Origin: an uncultured Myxococcales bacterium
GTDB taxonomy: Bacteria; Myxococcota_A; UBA9042
DNA length: 6,608 nt
Reading direction: 5' to 3'
NCBI GenBank assembly: GCA_937915965.1
Contig: CALGHC010000413.1
Coordinates: forward strand, 1 to 6,608
This document shows, in pieces, positions 1 through 5,030 of the stretch (within the stretch, counting starts at the first letter, position 1; every line of letters starts with the position of its first letter). The position numbers and the translations under genes were made by a program. Below the pieces are notes generated by a model. The model saw only the letters and a list, made by a program, of their open reading frames with translations. It did not search any database and was not told the origin of the DNA.

Positions 1-2
1 CG

Positions 3-101
3 CAGCATCGCCCTGAATCAGGGGCGCACGAAAAGCGGCCGAAGGCGAGCAAACGCTTGTCTGTGGCGAGCGGGCAACGCCCGGTGGCGAGCCCGAATTG
101 A
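3..101 (+). other. Possible 3' tail of an upstream gene (low confidence)
   Basis: From base 3 one plus-strand frame is open to a TGA at 99-101. It could be the C-terminal end of a gene that starts left of the window. The end of the translation is a loose heptad pattern: ASKRLSV, then ASGQRPV, then ASPN. The frame starting at base 1 is also open, to a TGA near 146, so the choice between them is uncertain. No domain is recognisable. A repeat-rich tail would resemble the repeat-derived end of the MFS gene downstream, but the stretch could equally be non-coding. Confidence 0.2.
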
Positions 102-106
102 TCTCT
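44..106 (+). repeat. 21-bp periodic motif, three units
   Basis: The heptamer GGCGAGC recurs at 44-50, 65-71 and 86-92, exactly 21 bases apart. The rest of each unit differs. The second unit holds a small hairpin, CGGGC (71-75) and GCCCG (79-83) around a 3-base loop. A 21-base period equals seven codons, so the array could be a coding heptad repeat or a degenerate non-coding tandem repeat. GGCGAGC differs by one base from GGCGAGG, which builds the array at 3144-3191 on the other strand. Confidence 0.45.
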
Positions 107-239
107 GTCATCGTGGATTCCCGTTGCAGCTGGGTGGCTGATTGCGCCGATCGTGGCGGCGATTTGTCGGCTGCAAGCCACCGACGGTCGCGGAGTTTGC
201 TGGTTTGGCGGACGAATGGGAAGGCGGAAACAGGATCGC

Positions 240-289
240 GCGCCGAACGAGGCGAGCGAGGCGAACGAGGTTCCGGCCGAGTCGTTGGA
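240..289 (+). repeat. Dispersed repeat copy R1
   Basis: This copy has two parts. The 5' part is a run of short related modules: GCGCCGAACGAGG at 240-252, then CGAGCGAGG, then CGAACGAGG. The conserved tail ends GGCCGAGTCGTTGGA at 289. Over the 23-base core (267-289) it matches R3 at 21 positions. An inverted AACGA/TCGTT pair could close an imperfect hairpin. The frame matching the MFS tail reads NEVPAESLD, but no gene is evident here. Confidence 0.7.
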
Positions 290-323
290 CACTCTCCGAC
301 CGGAGGCCATCGTGGCGAGGCCG

Positions 324-350
324 CGAACGAGGTGCCGCCGAGTCGTTGGA
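324..350 (+). repeat. Dispersed repeat copy R2
   Basis: This copy reads CGAACGAGGTGCC followed by GCCGAGTCGTTGGA. It is identical to R3 over the 23-base core except for one missing base. The deletion shifts the reading frame relative to the other copies, which argues that this copy is not kept as protein sequence. It starts 62 bases after the equivalent point of R1 and has the same orientation. A GTGGCGAGG motif lies just 5' of it at 312-320, echoing the short modules next to the other copies. Confidence 0.7.
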
Positions 351-494
351 AACTGCCCCTGGCCGATGTGACCGGGGCCGGGCAGAATCTCTGACCGACA
401 AGGCACCACTGCGACCGTCACTCGCTGCCTCTGCGGCGGCCGGCGAGGCGCGAGCAGACCGAAGCAGGTGTGTTGCGCCGCAGAGAGAGACTCG

Positions 495-1796
495 ATGACC
501 GGCCGGGACCTGAGCGGCAATCTGTGGCGCTACCAAGCCTACCAGGTCCTGGTCGTCGCGTTCCTCTTCGTGCCCATCGTCGTGCTGTTTTGGGAGGAGA
601 ACGGCCTCGATCCGTTTGACGTCTACATCCTGCAGGGCCTGTACGCCGTCGCGGTTGTACTTCTCGAGGTGCCCACCGGCATGGTCGCTGACCGGCTCGG
701 CAAACGCACCAGCCTCATTGGCGCCGCGGCCCTGCTCTCGGCGGGCATGTTCGTCTATGCCGTAGGGGTGGGCTTCGTCTCCTTCCTTCTCGCCGAGATC
801 GTGCTCGCAGTGGGCGTTTCGTTGCTGTCAGGCGCCGACTCGGCGCTGCTCTACGACACCCTGGCGTCGCTGGGGCGCGAGGAGGATTTTCGCCGCGTCG
901 AGGGCAGCGCGCGTAGCCAGCAGATGGTCTCGATCGCTATCTTCACGGCCATCGGCGGCCTTGTGGGTGCCTGGTCGTTTCGCGCCACGCTGTGGCTGTC
1001 CGCGATCGGCCCTGCTCTCGCCCTGGTCATCGCGCTGGGTTTCGTCGAGGCGGGCACACAGGCAGGGGCGGGCAGTGGCAACAAGCGCCCATCGAGCCTC
1101 GCAGAGTCGCTGCGCGCGTACGGCAAGCTGATTGGCGGCTCGGTTCGCTTCGTCCGCAGGCACCAGCTGGTACGTTGGCACATAGCTTTCCTGGCCGTCC
1201 TGGGCGGCAGCGCCACCTGGTTGCTGTGGATGTACCAGCCGTACATGCGCGAGGTCGGGTTGCCGGTCATGGCGTTCGGGTTGGTCTTCGCGGGCTACAA
1301 CCTCTTCGCAGCGCTGGCGAGCCGCTACGCCCACCGCCTCGACGAGCGCTTCGGCCGCACAGGCACCCTCGTCGCGCTCGCCGTGCTTCAGGTCGTGCCT
1401 CTCTTTGGCATGGCGCTATTGATCTCACCAGCCGCTATCCTCTTTGTCCTGGGTCACCAGGCGGTGCGTGGGCTGTCGCGACCGATTATCCAGGACCGCG
1501 TCCTGCGATACACCCACGCCGACAAACGGGCGACTGTGCTTTCCCTCGGTTCGCTGGGCGCCCGGCTCTTCTTCGGCGTCACGGCGCCGGTGATCGGCTG
1601 GGTGACCAAGACGCGGACGATGTCTGAGAGCCTGGTGTTTCAGGGCGTGCTGCTCATCGTCGCGCTGGGTTGCCTGATGTGGGCCTATGGGCGCATCCCG
1701 GCGAAGTACTTTGTCGTGAAGCAGTCCGTGCGCGACAAACAGGCGCCGAACGAGGAGGCGCCGAACGAGGTGCCAGCCGAGTCGTTGGAGGCTTGA
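495..1796 (+). CDS. MFS transporter, 12-TM exporter-like
   Basis: This is a 433-aa inner-membrane major facilitator superfamily carrier. Hydrophobic segments alternate with short charged loops through about 12 helices. A central hydrophilic loop at residues 187-215 separates the two halves. The loop after TM2 holds MFS motif A, G-MVADRLGKR, at residues 62-71. GADSALLYDTL (113-123) and the second-half RGLSRPIIQD...KRATVLSL region (325-351) are typical of drug-efflux-like MFS proteins; the substrate cannot be told. The ATG at 495 is chosen because an AGAGAG purine run sits just upstream and the hydrophobic start follows quickly. A GTG at 468 in the same frame would add nine Cys-rich residues of poor quality. 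The last 17 or so residues (APNEEAPNEVPAESLEA) are encoded by repeat R3 and lie beyond the last helix. They are probably an insertion-derived tail. Confidence 0.88.
   Translation: MTGRDLSGNLWRYQAYQVLVVAFLFVPIVVLFWEENGLDPFDVYILQGLYAVAVVLLEVPTGMVADRLGKRTSLIGAAALLSAGMFVYAVGVGFVSFLLAEIVLAVGVSLLSGADSALLYDTLASLGREEDFRRVEGSARSQQMVSIAIFTAIGGLVGAWSFRATLWLSAIGPALALVIALGFVEAGTQAGAGSGNKRPSSLAESLRAYGKLIGGSVRFVRRHQLVRWHIAFLAVLGGSATWLLWMYQPYMREVGLPVMAFGLVFAGYNLFAALASRYAHRLDERFGRTGTLVALAVLQVVPLFGMALLISPAAILFVLGHQAVRGLSRPIIQDRVLRYTHADKRATVLSLGSLGARLFFGVTAPVIGWVTKTRTMSESLVFQGVLLIVALGCLMWAYGRIPAKYFVVKQSVRDKQAPNEEAPNEVPAESLEA
1743..1789 (+). repeat. Dispersed repeat copy R3, read as MFS C-terminus
   Basis: Two CCGAACGAGG modules (in 1743-1755 and 1758-1770) lead into the conserved tail GCCAGCCGAGTCGTTGGA, which ends at 1789, five bases before the TGA of the MFS gene. 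In the MFS frame it encodes APNEEAPNEVPAESLE. The same layout of module, module, tail occurs in R1, outside any evident gene. R3 therefore looks like a DNA-level element that happens to be translated here. Confidence 0.75.
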
Positions 1797-1807
1797 CGTC
1801 CGGACGT
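1796..1807. repeat. Perfect 12-bp palindrome at the MFS stop codon
   Basis: ACGTCCGGACGT equals its own reverse complement with no spacer. Its first base is the last base of the MFS stop codon. It could bind a dimeric protein or contribute to a 3' mRNA structure. With no loop it cannot form a normal hairpin at full length. Confidence 0.6.
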
Positions 1808-2038
1808 TCGCTGGCCGACCTCAAACCCGGCGCAGCCGGGCCGCGATGACGCGGCTTCCGCCTTTCGAAGAGGGAACAGCCGCCAGCCGGGCAGACAGTG
1901 TCGGCGTCGCCGCGATACTTCCGCACCAAGAGCCTACGCAAAGTGCACCCGTCCATACTGGGCCACCCCAAGGGTCTGCTCGACTGCGATTCTCTGGCCT
2001 TCCCGACGCCGCCGCGGACAGCGGGGCACCGATCCGAC
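1808..2038. other. Intergenic region between convergent MFS and RAYT genes
   Basis: No gene is supported here; the short overlapping frames on both strands lack recognisable products. The left end holds the tandem hairpins at 1826-1854. These are followed by an imperfect inverted repeat centred on TTCGAA near 1864-1869, with GGC/TTCC on one side and GGAA/GCC on the other. Bases from about 1880 to 2038 show no clear structure. As the shared 3' region of two convergent genes, it is a likely place for bidirectional transcription termination and for REP-type repeats. Confidence 0.5.
1826..1854. terminator. Two adjacent GC-rich hairpins, possible bidirectional terminator or REP pair
   Basis: CCCGGC (1826-1831) pairs with GCCGGG (1835-1840) around a 3-base loop. 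Immediately after it, CCGCG (1841-1845) pairs with CGCGG (1850-1854) around ATGA. Both stems are perfect and abut with no gap. They lie 30 bases past the MFS stop and about 185 bases past the RAYT stop on the opposite strand. Neither side has a real T-run, so a classical intrinsic terminator is not shown. Paired hairpins near a RAYT gene could instead be REP-type elements. Confidence 0.35.
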
Positions 2039-3007
2039 CTAGGCGGCGACTGCAACGAACCCGCCGCCCGGCTTGAACGTCCCGGCCGGAAACGCCACGT
2101 CGTACTCGCCGGAACGGAAGCGGCGCGATGCTTCCGCGTAGGCTTGACGGAGCTCGCGCAGCGCCTCGCACATCTGCTCACGCACCTCCTTGCTGGCCGC
2201 ATGGGCGCGCGGCGCCGGGCTGCGTTTGCTGTGCTTGGGACGCTCGGGGGCGTCACCGTGACGGTCTGAGCGGTCTGGCGGGGCGTCCCCGTCGACCTGG
2301 AGCCGCGCCGCCTCGGTGTGCGCCAAGTCGTGCGTGGCGTCGCGGCGGGTGGCCTCGGCGCCGTCACTGTCAATGTCGGCAACCAGGGCCGCGACGCGGG
2401 CTCGATACTGATCGGCCGACAGGTGCTGCCAGCAGGGCAATGGGGCGAGCTCGATCGCGTAGCGCATCGCGAACGCACCCGGTTCGTGTGCGTTGGTCTT
2501 GCGCCTCCCTGCCGCGTAGGCCGCGGCTCGGTCGTACCAGGTGCCAGCCAACTCGTCTTCGCCGAGCAGCGCCCGCGCCGAAGACGCGCCGGTCCAATCC
2601 CGAACCCGTCGCACGATCCCCTCCTTGACGCCGTGCGCGAGGAGATAGCGCAGCCGGCCGACCTGGGCGGTCTCTTCGTCGCTGACGGGGATCGCCCGGA
2701 ATCGCCTGCCCCAGACGTGGCCAGTGCGGTCGTGATAGCGGTTGACCTCGCGGGCGATGTTGCCGTTGACGAAGCCCAGGAACTCTGCGAGTTGCCGCGC
2801 GTCGTCGGCCGAGATCAGCATATGGTAGTGATTCGAAAGGAATACGAAGGCGATGAGTTGCACTGGATGTCGGGCCAGGGCCCTGCCGATGCAACCCTTG
2901 ATGATGTCGGCAAGATCGGCCGAGGGTTCAAACAGAAACTCGCCGGCGTTGGTCCGGTCAGTGATTTCGTAGACGGTTCCGGGGGCGACGAAGCGGATAT
3001 CGCGCAT
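2039..3007 (-). CDS. REP-associated tyrosine transposase (RAYT), IS200-like Y1 family
   Basis: This is a 322-aa HUH single-strand transposase of the Y1 (IS200/IS605-like) superfamily. RAYT proteins of this group cut and join short REP hairpins in the genomes that carry them. The metal-binding HUH motif is LSNHYHMLI at residues 57-65 (H60, H62). Y121 in RYLLAHGVKEGIV aligns by eye with the catalytic tyrosine of the E. coli RAYT segment DYIYINPV, and the following DW at 137-138 also fits. The core is therefore intact. The start at 3007 is supported by GGGAG on the minus strand (3016-3020), 8 bases upstream. Longer in-frame starts would only translate repeat DNA. Residues 200-322 are extra compared with the roughly 165-aa E. 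coli RAYT. They form an Asp/Arg/His-rich linker (about 215-270), a charged helix (272-300) and a conserved-looking end, YDVAFPAGTFKPGG. Inverted copies of a dispersed repeat flank the gene. Confidence 0.87.
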   Translation of the reverse strand: MRDIRFVAPGTVYEITDRTNAGEFLFEPSADLADIIKGCIGRALARHPVQLIAFVFLSNHYHMLISADDARQLAEFLGFVNGNIAREVNRYHDRTGHVWGRRFRAIPVSDEETAQVGRLRYLLAHGVKEGIVRRVRDWTGASSARALLGEDELAGTWYDRAAAYAAGRRKTNAHEPGAFAMRYAIELAPLPCWQHLSADQYRARVAALVADIDSDGAEATRRDATHDLAHTEAARLQVDGDAPPDRSDRHGDAPERPKHSKRSPAPRAHAASKEVREQMCEALRELRQAYAEASRRFRSGEYDVAFPAGTFKPGGGFVAVAA

Positions 3008-3015
3008 GTGATCTG

Positions 3016-3020
3016 CTCCC
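3016..3020 (-). promoter_or_regulatory. Ribosome binding site deciding the RAYT start
   Basis: On the minus strand GGGAG lies 8 bases before the ATG at 3007. A second purine run, AGGAGGGG, within 3045-3056 is not followed by an ATG at useful distance, so the 3007 start is preferred. Confidence 0.55.
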
Positions 3021-3126
3021 GGAGGGGCGGGTGATGATGGGTCCCCTCCTGAGGAGTAATCGGACGAAGCGGCGAAACCGGGACGCGAAAAGTTGGGCAG
3101 GCCGGTGCGTGGCGGTGTGTGCGGAC

Positions 3127-3149
3127 TCCGACGACTTGGCTGGCACCTC
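3127..3149 (-). repeat. Dispersed repeat copy R4, inverted
   Basis: On the minus strand this 23-base core reads GAGGTGCC followed by AGCCAAGTCGTCGGA. It matches the R3 core (1767-1789) at 21 of 23 positions, but lies on the opposite strand. It directly follows the 8-bp tandem array, just as R1 and R3 follow runs of short modules. It sits 120 bases upstream of the RAYT start codon and 62 bases after the methyltransferase stop. Confidence 0.72.
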
Positions 3150-3191
3150 GCCACCTCGCCACCTCGCCACCTCGCCACCTCGCCTCCTCGC
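3144..3191 (-). repeat. 8-bp tandem array (GGCGAGGT type)
   Basis: On the plus strand CACCTCGC occurs five times in perfect tandem (3144-3183), followed by one variant unit, CTCCTCGC (3184-3191). On the minus strand this is a GGCGAGGT run that begins 20 bases after the methyltransferase stop and leads without a gap into repeat R4. Eight is not a multiple of three and the array lies outside genes. It is a good candidate for copy-number change by slippage. Confidence 0.85.
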
Positions 3192-3211
3192 CTGCCGGCC
3201 TACACGCCCGC

Positions 3212-3901
3212 CTACCCGCCCGGCTTGCGCAAAGCGACCATGCAGTAGTCCCCGCCGCGTCGGCCGATCACTTCCAGCACAACGAAGCCCGCGCGCTCGG
3301 CGAGAAACGCCAGGTCACCGGCGGCGTACAGGCAATGCTCGCGAAAGTGCTGGATCACGCCAGGATCGATCTGCTTGTCACCGATGTAGTCGCGCAGGTC
3401 CTGCCGACACCAGTCATAGATGACCATCGCGCCGCCCGGCCGCAGCAGTCGGTAGGCCTCAGCGATCAGGGTCACCGGGAAAGGCATCTCGTGCAGCACC
3501 ATTACGGCGGTGACCGCGTCGGCGCTTGCGTCCGCCAGCGGCAACGGGCCGTTGAGATCCGCTTCGACGATGCGCACCTCAGCGCGGTCGCCCAGGTCAG
3601 CCGCAAGCTGGCGCGCAGTGGTCAGCATCGCGGGCTGGACCTCGACCCCGACGATGCGCACGTCGGCTCGGTGCGCCAACAGCGGCACAAAAAGACCGCC
3701 GGGGCCACAGCCGAGGTCGACAACGACCGGCCGACCGGGAAGCTCCGGCGACACATACTGGTCCCACACACCCCACCACAACGGACCAAAGCGACCCGGA
3801 GCGGTCGCGGTCATGACGTCGCGAAACGCTTCAAAGTCGCCGTGGTGAGCGCGGAGGTGATCGAGGGTGGCGGCGGGCAGCTGCGGTTCTTCGTGGTTCA
3901 T
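3212..3901 (-). CDS. Class I SAM-dependent methyltransferase
   Basis: This 229-aa protein is probably soluble and cytoplasmic, with a Rossmann-type SAM-dependent methyltransferase fold. Motif I, the glycine-rich SAM loop, is VVDLGCGPGG at residues 60-69. The acidic end of strand 2 is VGVEVQP (84-90). Asp115 in IVEADLNGPLP probably contacts the adenine. DASADAVTAVMVLHEM (124-139) and LLRPGGAMVIYDW (152-164) are the motif IV and post-motif regions of UbiE/Methyltransf_11-type enzymes. The substrate cannot be inferred. The ATG at 3901 is favoured because GGAGG lies 10 bases upstream on the minus strand (3912-3916). An in-frame start at 4042 would add 47 residues of low quality and consume the intergenic region. 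It is divergent from folD and 204 bases upstream of RAYT on the same strand. No folate or glycine-specific feature links it to its neighbours. Confidence 0.83.
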   Translation of the reverse strand: MNHEEPQLPAATLDHLRAHHGDFEAFRDVMTATAPGRFGPLWWGVWDQYVSPELPGRPVVVDLGCGPGGLFVPLLAHRADVRIVGVEVQPAMLTTARQLAADLGDRAEVRIVEADLNGPLPLADASADAVTAVMVLHEMPFPVTLIAEAYRLLRPGGAMVIYDWCRQDLRDYIGDKQIDPGVIQHFREHCLYAAGDLAFLAERAGFVVLEVIGRRGGDYCMVALRKPGG

Positions 3902-3911
3902 CGGCGAGATG

Positions 3912-3916
3912 CCTCC
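3912..3916 (-). promoter_or_regulatory. Ribosome binding site deciding the methyltransferase start
   Basis: GGAGG on the minus strand lies 10 bases before the ATG at 3901. It selects this start over the longer in-frame ATG at 4042. Confidence 0.6.
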
Positions 3917-3947
3917 AGTGGCGGTCGGCGCGACGGCGCGGCAGGCC

Positions 3948-3976
3948 TGGATAGCGGACTCGCCGGTGGTTGACAA
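3948..3976 (-). promoter_or_regulatory. Candidate promoter of the methyltransferase gene
   Basis: On the minus strand TTGTCA (3976-3971) and TATCCA (3953-3948) are separated by 17 bases. This matches the sigma70 layout with a good -35 (5 of 6) and a modest -10 (3 of 6). A transcript starting near 3941 would have a leader of about 40 bases. The call rests on visual match only. Confidence 0.4.
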
Positions 3977-3977
3977 C
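3969..3977. promoter_or_regulatory. GTTGACAAC inverted repeat between divergent genes
   Basis: GTTG and CAAC flank a central A. The plus strand reads TTGACA (3970-3975), a consensus -35 that faces folD. The minus strand gives TTGTCA, the -35 candidate of the methyltransferase. A larger imperfect inverted repeat covers it: TGGTTGA (3967-3973) and TCGACCA (3982-3988), with one G-T pair. No good -10 follows at 16-18 bases on the plus strand, so the folD promoter is unproven. The site could serve as a shared operator. Confidence 0.35.
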
Positions 3978-4032
3978 GAGGTCGACCATTCAGACTCTCC
4001 GCTCGTAGCGATGCCGCGGCGCCGAACGAGAA

Positions 4033-4039
4033 GGGGAGG
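4033..4039 (+). promoter_or_regulatory. Strong ribosome binding site of folD
   Basis: GGGGAGG lies 6 bases before the ATG at 4046 and supports that start despite the N-terminal extension. The bases just before it (4018-4030, GGCGCCGAACGAG) match the short 5' module of repeats R1 and R3, so a repeat fragment may form part of the leader. Confidence 0.7.
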
Positions 4040-4045
4040 CAACCC

Positions 4046-5020
4046 ATGCAGTCACGCGACGCACTCCAGCCAAGCCAAAGAGACGCCAAGTCCATCGTTG
4101 CCCGCGACACGTGGGTCATCGACGGCCGCGCCATCGCTCGCGCGGTGCGCCGCGAAGTCGCTGCCGACGTCGCCAGGCTCGTCGCCGCCGGCATCACCCC
4201 GGGCCTGAGCGTCACGCTCGTCGGCGACGACCCAGCCTCGCAGATCTACGTGCGCGGCAAGATCCGCGACTGCGAAGAGGTCGGCATCCGTTCCACCGTC
4301 ACCCGCATGCCAGCCGACACCCCTGCGCGCGTGCTGCTCGACCACATCGACGCGCTCAACCGCGACGACGGTGTCGACGGCGTGCTGGTTCAGTTGCCGC
4401 TGCCGGCCCACATCCCGACCCTCGACGTGGTCAGCCGGGTGCGCTCCGACAAAGACGTCGACGGGTTCGGCGCCCCCAACCTCGGCTGTCTGGTCTCGGG
4501 CGAGCCGGGGCTCGTCGCATGCACCCCGGGTGGCGTGATGCGAATGCTCGCCGAGGTCGACCGCGCGATGGGCGGTTTCCCCCTCGCCGGTCGCGACGCC
4601 GTGGTCATCGGTCGCTCCCGCATCGTCGGAACGCCGATGGCTCTGCTGCTGCTCGACGCCGACGCCTCGGTGACGGTCTGCCACCACCTCTCACGCGACC
4701 TACGCCACCACGTCGAGCGCGCCGAGCTCCTGGTCGTGGCGACCGGCGCGAGACACCTCATCCACGGCAGCTGGTTGAAGTCGGGCGCGGTGGTCATCGA
4801 TGTCGGTATCACCCGCAACGCTGACGGATCGCTGAGCGGAGACGTCGACTTCGCCAGCGCCCTGGGCATCGCCGCCGCGATCTCGCCGGTGCCCGGCGGA
4901 GTCGGGCCCATGACCCGGGCGATGCTGCTGCGCAATACCGTCGACGCGTGCGCGCGCCGCCGGGGTGAAGCTGCAGGCTTGCGCAGTGCCCCCTTGACTT
5001 TCCGCGCCACTCGACCCTAG
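4046..5020 (+). CDS. folD: Bifunctional methylene-THF dehydrogenase / methenyl-THF cyclohydrolase
   Basis: FolD interconverts 5,10-methylene-, 5,10-methenyl- and 10-formyl-tetrahydrofolate in the cytoplasm, usually with NADP. It supplies formyl units for purines and initiator tRNA. The catalytic set is complete: Y68 and K72 in YVRGK, Q116 in VLVQLPLP and D139 in KDVDGF. Its spacing equals that of E. coli Y50, K54, Q98 and D121. The dinucleotide-binding loop VIGRSRIVGTP (187-197) and the signature PVPGGVGPMT (281-290) are present. At 324 aa it is longer than the usual 280-300 because of about 20 extra N-terminal residues and a roughly 20-residue C-terminal tail after the last helix. The usual CHSxT after the Rossmann loop is CHHLS (212-216) here. 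That change is near the cofactor site and may affect NADP versus NAD use. gcvT follows after 10 bases, so cotranscription is likely. Confidence 0.96.
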   Translation: MQSRDALQPSQRDAKSIVARDTWVIDGRAIARAVRREVAADVARLVAAGITPGLSVTLVGDDPASQIYVRGKIRDCEEVGIRSTVTRMPADTPARVLLDHIDALNRDDGVDGVLVQLPLPAHIPTLDVVSRVRSDKDVDGFGAPNLGCLVSGEPGLVACTPGGVMRMLAEVDRAMGGFPLAGRDAVVIGRSRIVGTPMALLLLDADASVTVCHHLSRDLRHHVERAELLVVATGARHLIHGSWLKSGAVVIDVGITRNADGSLSGDVDFASALGIAAAISPVPGGVGPMTRAMLLRNTVDACARRRGEAAGLRSAPLTFRATRP

Positions 5021-5030
5021 ACAGGCGCCC

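Larger units (their letters stand above)
102..494. other. Intergenic region upstream of the MFS gene
   Basis: This stretch has no ORF with a plausible start, ribosome binding site and recognisable protein. The short open frames on both strands are Arg/Ala-rich and overlap one another, as expected for GC-rich non-coding DNA. It holds repeat copies R1 (240-289) and R2 (324-350), which point the same way. A small hairpin follows R1: GTTGGA (284-289) and TCCGAC (295-300) with a 5-base loop and one G-T pair. No convincing -35/-10 promoter for the MFS gene stands out. Confidence 0.5.

Noticed and set aside
9..26. Hairpin CGCCCTGA/TCAGGGGCG at the left edge as a terminator
   Set aside because: The stem has a bulged G and a very small loop, and no T-run follows. 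It may lie inside the end of a gene, so the call is not supported.
108..536. Minus-strand frame in the left intergenic region, and overlapping plus-strand frames at 98-394, 142-498 and 153-371
   Set aside because: All are Arg/Ala/Ser-rich, overlap one another, cross the repeat copies and show no domain. One also runs into the MFS start.
2318..3034. Plus-strand open frame opposite RAYT
   Set aside because: It lies wholly opposite the transposase, whose HUH and tyrosine motifs are intact. It has no recognisable domain of its own.
3144..3191. Short regular array considered as CRISPR
   Set aside because: The units are 8 bases with no spacers, so it is a simple tandem repeat.
3119..3973. Plus-strand open frame opposite the methyltransferase
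   Set aside because: It starts in the 8-bp array and runs antisense to a clear SAM-binding protein. Its composition is typical of a shadow frame.
3902..4045. Glycine riboswitch upstream of the folD-gcv genes
   Set aside because: The divergent gap is only 144 bases and shows no recognisable tandem glycine aptamer core. It also contains the methyltransferase promoter candidate.
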